Assembly: GCA_041687455.1 (NCBI GenBank)
Contig: JAWLBY010000011.1
Location: 1-64,000, forward strand
From: JAWLBY01 sp041687455
GTDB lineage: Bacteria > Pseudomonadota > Gammaproteobacteria > Xanthomonadales > Xanthomonadaceae
Length of the DNA: 64,000 nt
Direction of reading: 5' to 3'
Position 1 is the first letter of the stretch. Every line of letters begins with the position of its first letter. Position numbers and translations under genes: made by a program. The notes under the pieces were generated by a model, which made no database searches, was not told the DNA's origin, and was given only the letters and a program-made list of their open reading frames with translations. This document shows positions 27,243-35,845 of this stretch, in pieces.

Positions 27243-27625
27243 GTCGGATACCTGTCGGATGTGCACGACGGATGCCGCCGACCGGCATCGATTCGGCAGG
27301 CGCGAGTGTAGGGGGTCGGGCACCGTCGCGGGTGTGAACGGCGCTGCTGGTTGGATGCTGCGATGAATGCCGTGCGCCCGGCGGTGTTCATCGGCGACGG
27401 CTCGTCCTTCTGCGGGAGCGGCTTCAGTCGCGATCCTTATCTACCGGGATCCTTTCAACCGGACGAGGCTGACCGCCTGCCGCCTCGTGCCGGCGCCGGC
27501 AGGATTCGATGAGGATCGCGGGCGAAGCCGCACCCATTCGGGAACCGCCACACCGGCGGCGACCGACCATCCAGCTCCGCCCCGCTACACTACCGACCTG
27601 CTCGTCCCTACCTCTTTGCCTGCCG
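27243..27625. other. Non-coding stretch with one REP-like half
   Basis: A 383-base gap between the divergent EamA and ubiJ genes. GCGGGAGCGGCTTCAGTCGC at 27412-27431 is a decayed REP-like unit. CTACACTACC near 27588-27597 could supply a -10 for ubiJ. I see no gene. Confidence 0.5.
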
Positions 27626-28261
27626 ATGACCCGAACGCCGAATCCGCTGCTGGTCCCGCTCGGCCGTGCGCTCGAAATCGCGCTGAACCGGGCGCTGGCG
27701 CTCGACCCGGACAGCCGGGCGAGCCTGGCCAGACTGGATGGGCGCACGATCACGCTGACGCTGGACGCACCGCGGCTGGCGATGTCGATCGCGGTCGCCG
27801 GCGACCGCCTCCGGGTCGGTCCGGCCGATGCGGTCGCCGAGCCGGACCTGAGCCTGGTCGCCACTGCCGGCGCCGTGCTGGCGCAACTGCTGCCGAAACG
27901 CGACGACGCGCCGCCGGTCGGCAAGCTGAAGATCAGCGGCGACGCCGAGCTCGCACAGCGGCTGCAGAAACTGGCGCGCGGCTTCGATCCCGATTTCGAC
28001 GCCGCATTCGCGTCGGTGTTCGGCGACGTGCTCGGGGTACAGATCGCTCGCGTGCTGCGCGAAGGCCTGGCCTGGGGCCGCGAACGCGCCGGCCACTTCG
28101 CCCGCGACGCGGCCGACTACCTGACCGAGGAGCGTGGCGATGTCGTGTCGAAGGTCGAGCAGGCGATCTTCTTCGACGAGGTCGATGCGCTGCGTGACGA
28201 CGTCGACCGGATGGCGGCGCGGATCGCGCGGTTGCAACAGCAGGCCGAGGCACGCGGATGA
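27626..28261 (+). CDS. ubiJ: Ubiquinone biosynthesis accessory factor UbiJ
   Basis: Lipid-binding scaffold of the aerobic ubiquinone complex. The 211-residue protein has an SCP2 sterol-carrier-like domain (about 1-110: LEIALNRALALDPDSRASLARLDGRTITLTLD) and a C-terminal helical segment ending in a short coiled coil (VDALRDDVDRMAARIARLQQQAE). The length matches E. coli UbiJ (201). It is followed by ubiB 239 bases away, the usual ubiJ-ubiB order, but ubiE, commonly first, is not adjacent here. The ATG at 27626 is preferred to 27509, whose extra 39 residues are not family-like. Confidence 0.9.
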   Translation: MTRTPNPLLVPLGRALEIALNRALALDPDSRASLARLDGRTITLTLDAPRLAMSIAVAGDRLRVGPADAVAEPDLSLVATAGAVLAQLLPKRDDAPPVGKLKISGDAELAQRLQKLARGFDPDFDAAFASVFGDVLGVQIARVLREGLAWGRERAGHFARDAADYLTEERGDVVSKVEQAIFFDEVDALRDDVDRMAARIARLQQQAEARG

Positions 28262-28289
28262 CCTTCACGGCCGGCAGCGCCGCTGTTTA

Positions 28290-28452
28290 CCCCTCTCCCA
28301 CCGGGAGAGGGGCCGGGGGTGAGGGTCCGGCGCCGCGCGGAGCCGATCGTCCGCTGCATCACGTCCGGCGCATCGATCGCTTCATGGGCCGTACCCACCG
28401 CCGCGCTCCGGACGAACCCTCACCCCAACCCCTCTCCCGGGGGGAGAGGGGC
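28290..28452. repeat. Pair of oppositely oriented G/C-run hairpins between ubiJ and ubiB
   Basis: Hairpin 1 has the stem CCCCTCTCCC (28290-28299)/GGGAGAGGGG (28303-28312) with loop ACC. Hairpin 2 has the same stem at 28429-28438 and 28442-28451 with loop GGG. Flanking GGGGGTGAGGGT (28315-28326) and AACCCTCACCCC (28415-28426) are inverse copies, so the whole is one large inverted repeat. Such CCCTCACCCC units are scattered through many proteobacterial genomes. It may attenuate or process the ubiJ-ubiB transcript. Confidence 0.65.
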
Positions 28453-28499
28453 CTTGTCGCGTCGGTGCCGCCGCTTGCGTTGTCGATCGGAGCCGCCCG

Positions 28500-30191
28500 G
28501 TGAGCCGCGGACCTGCGCCGCTGCGCGCGCTGCTGCGTGCCACCCGCATCCTGCGCGTCGTGGTCCGCTACCGGCTCGATGCGCTGCTCGAAGGCAGCGG
28601 CGCCGAACCGGCGTTGCGCCTGCTGCGGCCGTTCGTGCCGCGCGCCTCGCGCGAGGTGGCGACGCTGTCGCGCGGCGCGCGGCTGCGGTTCGCGCTGCAG
28701 GAGCTCGGACCGATCTTCGTCAAGTTCGGGCAGATCCTGTCGACCCGCCGCGACCTGCTGCCGGAAGATATCGCCGACGAGCTGTCCTTGCTGCAGGACC
28801 GGGTCCGCCCGTTCGATGGCGCGCAGGCGCAGGCGATCGTCGAGCAGCAGCTCGGCCGGCCGGTGGCCGAGCTGTATGCCGAGTTCGACCAGGTACCGCT
28901 GGCATCGGCATCGATCGCCCAGGTGCACGCGGCGCGACTGCTCGCCAGCGACGGCGCAGCCGGCCGCGAAGTCGTGGTCAAGGTGCTGCGGCCGGGCATG
29001 CGTCGGCAGATCGCGGCCGATCTGGCGCTGCTGCGGGCGCTCGGCGAGATCGTCGAACGGCATCACCCGAATGCCGACAAGATCCGCCCGCAGGACGTCA
29101 TCAGCGAGATCGAGGCGACGCTGAAGGCCGAGCTCGACCTGCAGCGCGAGGGCGCCAATGCCAGCCTGCTCAGGCGCAACTGGCTCGGCTCGGACGACCT
29201 GTACGTGCCGGAAGTGTTCTGGAGCCACAGCGCCGAGCGGGTGCTGACGCTGGAGCGCGTGCGCGGCATCCCGAGTGACGACATCGAGGCGATCGACGCC
29301 GCCGGCATCGACCGCCGCAAGCTGGCCGAGAAAGGCGTGCGGGTGTTCTACACCCAGGTGTTCCGCGACAACTTCTTCCATGCCGACGCGCACGCCGGCA
29401 ACATCTGGGTCGACGCCGAGCGGCGCGACAACCCGCGCTTCATCGCGCTCGACTTCGGCATCATGGGCCAGTTGCCGGCGCGCGATCAGTACTACCTCGC
29501 CGAGAACTTCATGGCGATGTTCCAGCGCGACTACCGGCGCATCGCCGAGCTGCACGTCGAGGCCGGCTGGATGCCGGCGACGGTGCGGGTCGACGAGCTG
29601 GAGGCGGCGGTGCGCGCGGTCTGCGAGCCGTACTTCACCCGCCCGCTGTCGGAGATCGCGCTCGGCGAAGTGGTGGTAAAGCTGTTCCGCACCGCGCGCC
29701 AGTATCAGTTGACGATCCAGCCGCAACTGATCCTGCTGCAGAAGACGCTGCTGTCGATCGAGGGCGTCGGCCGTCGGCTCGATCCGGAGATCGACATCTG
29801 GTCGGTCGCCCATCCGGTGCTCGAATCGATCCTGCGCGAACGTTACAGCCCGGCCCAGCTCCGCCGCGAGTTCCGCAAGCGGATGCCGGAACTGATCACG
29901 CACGCGCCGGACATGCCGCGGCTGATCCGCGAGTGGCTGGTGATGCAGACGACCGGCACGCAGCAACTGCAGATGCGCTCGGTGGACCTGCAGGCGCTGG
30001 TGTCGACATTCCGCGACGGCCAGCGCCGCACCGTGTTCGCGATCCTCGGCACCGGCCTGATGCTGACCGCGGCGGTGATGTACGCGCTGGAGGCGCCGGG
30101 GCCGCTGCTGCTCGGTGTCGCCGCACCGGTCTGGATCGCGATCGTCGGCGCGATCGGTGCCTTCCATGCCGCCTGGCCGCGGCGCGGATAG
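28500..30191 (+). CDS. ubiB: Ubiquinone biosynthesis ATPase/kinase-like UbiB
   Basis: Atypical kinase-like (ABC1/ADCK/UbiB) ATPase needed for ubiquinone synthesis; membrane-associated. It has 563 residues (E. coli 546). The KxGQ motif (FVKFGQILSTRRDLLP), the Ala-rich loop (ASASIAQVHAARL), the catalytic HADAHAGNIW and the DFG-equivalent LDFGIM are intact. Two C-terminal membrane helices (about 500-555) anchor it. The start is GTG at 28500 with GGAG at 28489-28492. It is probably in the ubiJ operon, across the hairpin pair at 28290-28452. Confidence 0.95.
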   Translation: MSRGPAPLRALLRATRILRVVVRYRLDALLEGSGAEPALRLLRPFVPRASREVATLSRGARLRFALQELGPIFVKFGQILSTRRDLLPEDIADELSLLQDRVRPFDGAQAQAIVEQQLGRPVAELYAEFDQVPLASASIAQVHAARLLASDGAAGREVVVKVLRPGMRRQIAADLALLRALGEIVERHHPNADKIRPQDVISEIEATLKAELDLQREGANASLLRRNWLGSDDLYVPEVFWSHSAERVLTLERVRGIPSDDIEAIDAAGIDRRKLAEKGVRVFYTQVFRDNFFHADAHAGNIWVDAERRDNPRFIALDFGIMGQLPARDQYYLAENFMAMFQRDYRRIAELHVEAGWMPATVRVDELEAAVRAVCEPYFTRPLSEIALGEVVVKLFRTARQYQLTIQPQLILLQKTLLSIEGVGRRLDPEIDIWSVAHPVLESILRERYSPAQLRREFRKRMPELITHAPDMPRLIREWLVMQTTGTQQLQMRSVDLQALVSTFRDGQRRTVFAILGTGLMLTAAVMYALEAPGPLLLGVAAPVWIAIVGAIGAFHAAWPRRG

Positions 30192-30777
30192 CCCGGTTCC
30201 AGCCGGCAAGGCCGGAGCTTCAGTCGCTGAGCCGCTCAAGGCCGCTCGGAGCCAACAGTTGCTTCGACCTGCTGGCGGCTGCTTCGGGCTTTCGCCGGGC
30301 AGCGACATCCCGGCGGCCATTGCCGCGAACTTCTCACCGCGATCTTCAACCGGATGCGGCTGGGCGCCCAGCGTCAGATCGTACAACCGCCCCCAGACGA
30401 CGGGATTCGTTCAAGCTCGCGGCTGAAGCCGCTCCCACAGGGGCACGTGACGCACGACCGCGACCGGCCGGGCGGCCGGCGCGGGTGCGAGCCACGCCGC
30501 GATCGCGCTGATGCCGGTTCGTGTTGATGCAGCGAAACACGAACGGCCGCGGCAGCGCATCGGTTCGCCCTTCGATACCTCAGGGCGAACGGCTCCGATG
30601 GGTGCTGCCGGACGGATGCCGGACATGACCCAAGCGCCTGCGAACGCGGCTCATGCTCCGCTGGGAGCGGCTTCGGCCGCGATCCTTTTCTCTCGCAGCC
30701 GGATCAGCGCCGATGGGCACGGCGGGACCCATCGAACTCCGTGCCGCCATCCCGGCAACCGGGGACCCCGTTGCTGT
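30192..30777. other. Non-coding, repeat-filled stretch
   Basis: A 586-base gap. It contains REP-like units at 30417-30443 (inverse) and 30663-30686, and a BIME-like hairpin pair at 30517-30590. No gene is supportable; short reading frames here are composed of the repeats. Confidence 0.6.
30517..30590. repeat. BIME-like hairpin pair, copy 1
   Basis: Hairpin 1 is GTTCGTGTT (30517-30525)/AACACGAAC (30536-30544). Hairpin 2 is GTTCGCCCT (30563-30571)/AGGGCGAAC (30582-30590). The linker GGCCGCGGCAGCG is nearly shared with the second copy at 34330-34404, as is the loop TTCGATACCT. Confidence 0.7.
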
Positions 30778-32949
30778 CTACCGGGCGCCGGCGAGGCTGC
30801 CGCATCCGGGCGTGCCGGCCGGCGTCGTCAGCCGCAGCAGGCTCATCGCGCCGTCCGGCCAAGCCGGCTCGATCGTGTCCCAGCTCAGTTCGGCGTTGTT
30901 GCAGTCGGTGAATTGGAGCCGCAGCTCGCCCCAGGCCGGCCGCTCGACCGCCGCCGGGTCGAACGCATCGCCCCATTGCGTTCCGCGCGGCCGCAGCATC
31001 GGAATGATCCACGGCTCGCCGTCGGCCGGTAGCGGCGCGCTGCCGAGCAGCCAGGCCGGCGCGCCGGTTGGATCGAACGTGTACCAGATCGCGATCACGA
31101 AGCCGCGCGGGTCGACCTGGATCTGCAGCCCCTGGCCGCTGCTGGCCGGCTCGTACCAGTTGCCGCTGAAGCGCGCCTGCGATGGCGCCTGCCCGGGTGC
31201 GGCGGCCTGGCAGGCGCTCTGCGCGCCGGCGCCGTTGAAGGACAGCCGCGCGAGCCGACGTTCGCCGCTGCCGTAGGCCGGCGGTCCGGCATAACGCAGC
31301 CGGCCCTCGCCGGCGGCGGTGCCGGCTTCGGCATTGCAACCGGTGAACCACAGCGTCAGCTCGCCCCAGACCTGTTCCTCCAGCTCGGCCGGATCGAATG
31401 CACCGAAGCGCGCGCCGCGGTACTGGCGCGCCGTTTCGACATGGATGCCATCCTCGGTGACTCGACCGAGACCGATGATCCAGGTCTGTTCGCCGCCATC
31501 GGGCGGGTAGCTGTACCAGGCCACCACTGCCCGGGTGCCGCCATCGAGTACCTCGACGATCGCGCCCTCGCCATCGGTGTCGGGGTCGTACCAGGCGCCG
31601 GTTTCGAGGCTGCCGACCGGATGCAGGGCCAGTTCGCGCGGCCGGATCCGGCTATCGATCGACGCCGGCGCAAGCTCCGCAGCGAAGCCGCAGCGGTCAA
31701 CGCCGCGCAGCTCGGCCGGCAACGCTTCACACCGTGTCTTCAGGTCGGCGGCGTCCGGCCGCTGGTCGTCGTCGATCCAGCGCCGCAATGCCTCGAAGCC
31801 GGTCACGAACTCGGCGCCGCTGAAGCGGCAGTGGGCCGGTTGGTCCTCGGCGACCAGCGCGGTCGCCAGCCGCTCGGCCGGCACCCGCCCGGCCAGCAGC
31901 GACAGGTGCTCGGGCACGACCAGCTCGTCGCGGGTCGTGTGCAGCGCGAGCACCCGCGCGTTGCCGATCTCGCCATGGAAATCCGACTGCCCGCGCAGCG
32001 CAACGGCGGCCAGCGGATCGCGCGCAACGCGCAGCACCGTGGCATCGATCTCCGGATCGCCATAGCCGACCTGGCGGTTGTCGAGCGGGTTGCGGCGGTC
32101 GAGCTTCTCCGGCGCCTGGATCAGGTCGGCCAGCACGTAGATCGAGTAGGCCAGATTCGCTTCGAGGAACGTGTCGCTGCTGATGCCGAGCAGCGCCTTG
32201 AGCCGGTCGCGGCGCTCGCGCTGCGTGGAGGTTAAAGGGATCCTGCTGGACTGGAACAGCCCGGTGCATTTTCGGATCAGGTTCGCGGTACTGCCTATCG
32301 ACAGCAGCGTCTCGAGATCGTCGAGATCCTCGATGTCGTCGATGGTGTCCGGAATGGCGTCGTAGTCGACCACCCACGGCAGATGCGCCGAGCCGGTCGG
32401 CAGCGGGTAGGCGGGACAGACCGCGTCGTACAGCAGCCGGGTGTCGATCGCGCTGTCCCAGGTCCGTGCGCCGGCGACCGGCGCGCACAGCGCGTAGACA
32501 CCGGCGACCTCGACGCCATCGGCATGCAGCGTCTCGGCACTGCGCAGGCTGACCAGGCCGCCGAGCGAACCGCCGACCAGCAGCACCTCGCCAGGCGTGC
32601 CGGCGAAGCGCCGGAACTCTGCCAGCAGCGCGCGCTGCATCGCCTCCAGCTCGAACAGCGCCCAGCCGCGCGACGGGTAGCTGGCGGCGGCCAGCGCATA
32701 GCCCTGGGCGAGCCAGTAGTCGCGGGCGGCGCCGCTCGGCGCGGTCGACGGGTACCCGCTCTGCTCCGGCTGCTGCATGGTCAGCCCGTGGTTGTAGATG
32801 ATCAGCCGGCCGCCGGACTGCCAACCGGACGGCAGGTCGATCCGGTACAGCCCGAGCCGGTCCGGCAGGCTGCCGTCGATCTGTTGCGCGGTGGCTGGCA
32901 ACGTGGCGAACAGCAGCAGGAGCAGCAGCAACAGGTGGGTCGGACGCAT
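30778..32949 (-). CDS. Secreted alpha/beta hydrolase with two C-terminal Trp/Gly-rich modules
   Basis: Exported protein of 723 residues. The signal peptide is 1-22 (a run of leucines, cleaved near ATAQ). Residues about 30-400 are an alpha/beta-hydrolase domain with YNHGLT (oxyanion region) and the nucleophile Ser128 in VGGSLGGL. A histidine in EDQPAHCRF (near 372) is the likely third triad member. The C-terminal part has two copies of the module seen at 17134-18177: TGAWYDPDTDGEGAIVEV (about 450) and SGNWYEPASSGQGLQIQV (about 596). Each is followed by WGEL.L.FTGCN-type segments. The substrate is unknown; an esterase or depolymerase is plausible. The start at 32949 is chosen for the signal peptide. 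Confidence 0.8.
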   Translation of the reverse strand: MRPTHLLLLLLLLFATLPATAQQIDGSLPDRLGLYRIDLPSGWQSGGRLIIYNHGLTMQQPEQSGYPSTAPSGAARDYWLAQGYALAAASYPSRGWALFELEAMQRALLAEFRRFAGTPGEVLLVGGSLGGLVSLRSAETLHADGVEVAGVYALCAPVAGARTWDSAIDTRLLYDAVCPAYPLPTGSAHLPWVVDYDAIPDTIDDIEDLDDLETLLSIGSTANLIRKCTGLFQSSRIPLTSTQRERRDRLKALLGISSDTFLEANLAYSIYVLADLIQAPEKLDRRNPLDNRQVGYGDPEIDATVLRVARDPLAAVALRGQSDFHGEIGNARVLALHTTRDELVVPEHLSLLAGRVPAERLATALVAEDQPAHCRFSGAEFVTGFEALRRWIDDDQRPDAADLKTRCEALPAELRGVDRCGFAAELAPASIDSRIRPRELALHPVGSLETGAWYDPDTDGEGAIVEVLDGGTRAVVAWYSYPPDGGEQTWIIGLGRVTEDGIHVETARQYRGARFGAFDPAELEEQVWGELTLWFTGCNAEAGTAAGEGRLRYAGPPAYGSGERRLARLSFNGAGAQSACQAAAPGQAPSQARFSGNWYEPASSGQGLQIQVDPRGFVIAIWYTFDPTGAPAWLLGSAPLPADGEPWIIPMLRPRGTQWGDAFDPAAVERPAWGELRLQFTDCNNAELSWDTIEPAWPDGAMSLLRLTTPAGTPGCGSLAGAR

Positions 32950-33152
32950 GCGGAAGCGGTCGGTCGAGGAACGTCGCCGACAACAGTAGCGGCTGCCGAC
33001 TGAACGCGTCAGCCGCCGCGCGCGACCCCCGACGGACGGCGCGGACGCCACGCCACGGCGATCGGGTCATCGGCCGGCGCGGAAGCGTCGGCTTGCACCG
33101 GCCGCTCCGAGCCGTTACCGTCGGCCGGTTAACCCCTGCACGCGGTAATACC

Positions 33153-34169
33153 ATGCTCTACAAGCACGTCTCGATCGCCAGTGTCGCCCACGTCGACGCG
33201 CCGGTCCGCCTGTCCTCGGTCGAAATCATGCAGCGCCTGCAGCCGTCGCTGGAGCGGCTCGGTATCCGCGGCAACCTGCTGGAGGATGTCGCCGGCATTC
33301 GCGAGCGGCGGATCTGGGACAACCCGACCCAGCCGTCCGACGCCGCAACGCTGGCGGCGCAGAAGGCAATCGCCGAGTCCGGCGTGCAGCGCGAGAACAT
33401 CGGCATCCTGATCAATACCTCGGTGTCGCGTGACTTCCTCGAACCGTCGACCGCGTCGATCGTGCACGGCAACCTCGGTCTTGCGGACACCTGCCAGAAC
33501 TTCGATGTCGGCAACGCCTGCCTCGCCTTCCTCAACGGCATGGACATCGCCGCGCGGATGATCGAGCGCGGCGACATCGACTACGCACTGATCGTCAACG
33601 GCGAAACCAGCAACGAAATCACCGAACGGACGATCGCGCGGCTCAACGCGCCGGACGCGACCGAGGCGATGTTCCGCAACGAGTTCGCGTCGCTGACGCT
33701 CGGCTCCGGCGCCGCCGCGATGGTGATGGGTCGCGCCGAGCTGCTGCCGGACGGCCACCGCTTCCTCGGCAGCGTGACCCGCGCCGCGACCGAATTCAGC
33801 CATCTGTGCCGCGGCAACATGGACAAGATGGTCACCGATACCCGTACGCTGCTGGTCGAGGGCCTGAAACTGGCCGCCAAGACCTTCCAGGCCGCGCGGG
33901 CGGCGATGGGCTGGGTCGCCGGCGAACTCGACGAGTTCGTGCTGCACCAGATCAGCAAGGTGCACACCGCCGCGATCGTCGATCTGCTCGGCATCGATCC
34001 GAAGCGCGTGCTGACCGTGTTCCCGGACCACGGCAACATCGGCCCGGCCTCGGTGCCGATCACGCTGTCCAAGCTCAACGAGCTGGGCCGGCTGCAGAAG
34101 GGCAACCGGATCGCCCTGATGGGCATCGGCTCCGGACTGAACTGCTCGATGGCCGAAGTCGTCTGGTAG
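33153..34169 (+). CDS. oleA: Acyl-CoA condensing thiolase OleA
   Basis: Joins two fatty acyl-CoA chains head to head, giving a 2-alkyl-3-ketoacid, the first step to long-chain olefins or beta-lactones; cytoplasmic. The 338 residues match the Xanthomonas campestris enzyme almost throughout. Catalytic residues fall at Cys123 (NACLAF), His265 (EFVLHQ), Asn295 (DHGN) and Glu97 (DFLEP), a constant offset of 20 from the numbering of the solved enzyme (C143, H285, N315, E117). That Glu separates OleA from FabH. It is followed by a repeat, then yggL and oleB. No oleC or oleD is adjacent. Confidence 0.93.
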   Translation: MLYKHVSIASVAHVDAPVRLSSVEIMQRLQPSLERLGIRGNLLEDVAGIRERRIWDNPTQPSDAATLAAQKAIAESGVQRENIGILINTSVSRDFLEPSTASIVHGNLGLADTCQNFDVGNACLAFLNGMDIAARMIERGDIDYALIVNGETSNEITERTIARLNAPDATEAMFRNEFASLTLGSGAAAMVMGRAELLPDGHRFLGSVTRAATEFSHLCRGNMDKMVTDTRTLLVEGLKLAAKTFQAARAAMGWVAGELDEFVLHQISKVHTAAIVDLLGIDPKRVLTVFPDHGNIGPASVPITLSKLNELGRLQKGNRIALMGIGSGLNCSMAEVVW

Positions 34170-34174
34170 CCCGC

Positions 34175-34241
34175 GGGATTCGGGATTCGGGATTCGGGAT
34201 TCGGGATTCGGGATTCGGGATTCGGGATTCGGGATTCGGGA
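34175..34241. repeat. GGGATTC heptamer array
   Basis: About nine and a half perfect tandem copies of GGGATTC, starting 5 bases after the oleA stop. The copy number is probably variable between isolates. Confidence 0.9.
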
Positions 34242-34329
34242 TCGAGCGTGCGAGCCCGTCTCACGGAGTCAATGGTCGGACAGCCTCCGGGTTGTCGTGG
34301 GCCGCGTTACGCACCGACCCACTGACACC

Positions 34330-34404
34330 CGTTCGTGCCGAGGTATCGAAGCACGGACGGGCGCGGCAGCGTCGGGGTTCGCCCTTCGATACCTCAGGGC
34401 GAAC
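34330..34404. repeat. BIME-like hairpin pair, copy 2
   Basis: Hairpin 1 is CGTTCGTGC (34330-34338) pairing with GCACGGACG (one G-U). Hairpin 2 is GTTCGCCCT (34377-34385)/AGGGCGAAC (34396-34404). The loops are inverse of each other (GAGGTATCGAA and TTCGATACCTC), so the two hairpins are oppositely oriented units, as in BIMEs. Confidence 0.7.
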
Positions 34405-34522
34405 GGCTGCCGGGCGGTGTTCATGAGAGGCTTGTCGAACGAACATCGACGCAGCGCCGAGCGAAACCACACCGCAACATCGAACCGGGCGCACCGCCCC
34501 ACCGCCATTCGAGCACACTGCC

Positions 34523-34864
34523 ATGCAACCCAAATCGCACCACAAGCGCCGCCACCGCAAGAAGCTCCATCTCGGCGAGTTCCAGCAGCTCGGCTTCCCG
34601 ATCAGCGCGACGTTCCCGTCCGGCTGGTCCGATGACCAGCGCGAGCAGGCCATGGCTGGCCTGCTGGCGTTCGTCGAGCAGCACGGCCTCGACTACGGCG
34701 GCGGCGATTCGCCGTCCGGCCTCGACGGTTACCTGATCCGCAGCGGCGGTTCGGCGACCGACGTCGACCGCGACGCACTGCGCGCCGAACTGCAGCGGCT
34801 CGGCATGACCGACGTCGAGATCGGCGCGCTCGAGGACGCCTGGTACGCCGGCGACGACGCGTGA
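34523..34864 (+). CDS. yggL: YggL family (DUF469) 50S ribosome-associated protein
   Basis: Small protein of 113 residues of the YggL/DUF469 family, described in E. coli as binding the 50S ribosome. It has the basic start HHKRRHRKKLHLGEFQQLGF and the acidic body GLDYGGGDSPSGLDGYL typical of the family. The stop overlaps the oleB GTG start by four bases (GTGA), so the pair are translationally coupled. The link to olefin synthesis is unexpected; it may only reflect gene order. Confidence 0.85.
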   Translation: MQPKSHHKRRHRKKLHLGEFQQLGFPISATFPSGWSDDQREQAMAGLLAFVEQHGLDYGGGDSPSGLDGYLIRSGGSATDVDRDALRAELQRLGMTDVEIGALEDAWYAGDDA

Positions 34865-35757
34865 GAGCGGTCGACCTGCCGGACTACCCGTTCACCGGAC
34901 GCCACTTCGACGTCCGCCCGGGCATCCGGATGCACTACCTCGACGAGGGCCCGCGTGACGGCGAGGTCGTCGTCATGCTGCACGGCAATCCGAGCTGGTC
35001 GTACTACTGGCGCCATCTGGTGCGCGGCCTGTCCGACCGCTACCGCTGCATCGTGCCGGACCACGTCGGCATGGGCCGGTCGGACAAGCCCGGCGACGAC
35101 CGCTACCGCTACACGCTGCAATCGCGCGTCGACGATCTGGCGACGCTGCTCGACCACCTCGGCCTCGACCGCGACCTGACGCTCGCCGTGCACGACTGGG
35201 GCGGCATGATCGGCTTCGGCTGGGCGCTGTCACGGCCGCAGGCGGTGCGCCGGCTGCTGATCACCAACACCGCCGCGTTCCCGCTGCCGGCGGCCAAGCC
35301 GATGCCGTGGCAACTGACGCTCGGCCGCGACTCGAAGCTCGGCGCACTGCTGATCCGCGGCTTCAACGCATTCTCCGGTGGCGCCGCGCGCTTCGGCACC
35401 GTGCAACCGATGCCGGCCGCGGTGCGACGCGCGTACACCGCGCCGTACGATTCGTGGGCGCGCCGGATCTCGACATTGCGCTTCGTGCAGGACATTCCGC
35501 TGCAGCCGGCCGATCCGGCGTGGTCGCTGGTGGAGCAGGCCGGCCGCCGGCTGGCCGAGTTCGCCGACCGCCCGGCCATGATCGGCTGGGGCCTGCAGGA
35601 CTTCGTGTTCGACCGCCACTTCCTCGACGGCTTCCGCAACGCGTTGCCGAACGCCGAAGTGCATGCCTACGACGATGCCGGCCACTACGTGATGGAGGAC
35701 AAGCATCGCGAGCTGGTGCCATTGATGCGGGCGTTCCTGGACCGCAACCCGCTGTAG
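34861..35757 (+). CDS. oleB: Beta-lactone decarboxylase OleB (haloalkane-dehalogenase-like)
   Basis: Alpha/beta hydrolase of the ole pathway that decarboxylates cis-beta-lactones to cis-alkenes. It has 298 residues. Seen: the oxyanion motif HGNPSWSYYWRH at 41-52, the nucleophile elbow HDWGGM with Asp112, and a C-terminal His in DDAGHYVMED. An Asp nucleophile in HDWGG is the haloalkane dehalogenase/OleB type. The presence of oleA 0.7 kb upstream selects OleB over a true dehalogenase. GTG start overlapping the yggL stop. No oleC (AMP ligase) or oleD (reductase) follows; nhaP2 converges. Confidence 0.87.
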   Translation: MRAVDLPDYPFTGRHFDVRPGIRMHYLDEGPRDGEVVVMLHGNPSWSYYWRHLVRGLSDRYRCIVPDHVGMGRSDKPGDDRYRYTLQSRVDDLATLLDHLGLDRDLTLAVHDWGGMIGFGWALSRPQAVRRLLITNTAAFPLPAAKPMPWQLTLGRDSKLGALLIRGFNAFSGGAARFGTVQPMPAAVRRAYTAPYDSWARRISTLRFVQDIPLQPADPAWSLVEQAGRRLAEFADRPAMIGWGLQDFVFDRHFLDGFRNALPNAEVHAYDDAGHYVMEDKHRELVPLMRAFLDRNPL

Positions 35758-35845
35758 CCGCCGGTCGCACACGCTGTTCGCCGCGCGTTGCAGGCGCTTC
35801 GGTCAGCGGCGCGCCGGCGCTCCCACTGCTGCGACCGCGGCGGCG

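Larger units (their letters stand above)
34170..34522. other. Non-coding stretch with heptamer array and BIME-like pair
   Basis: A 353-base gap between oleA and yggL. It is made of the GGGATTC array at 34175-34241 and the hairpin pair at 34330-34404. No gene was found. Confidence 0.6.

Noticed and set aside
34861..35757. Haloalkane dehalogenase
   Set aside because: The motif is shared with OleB; oleA nearby makes OleB much more likely.
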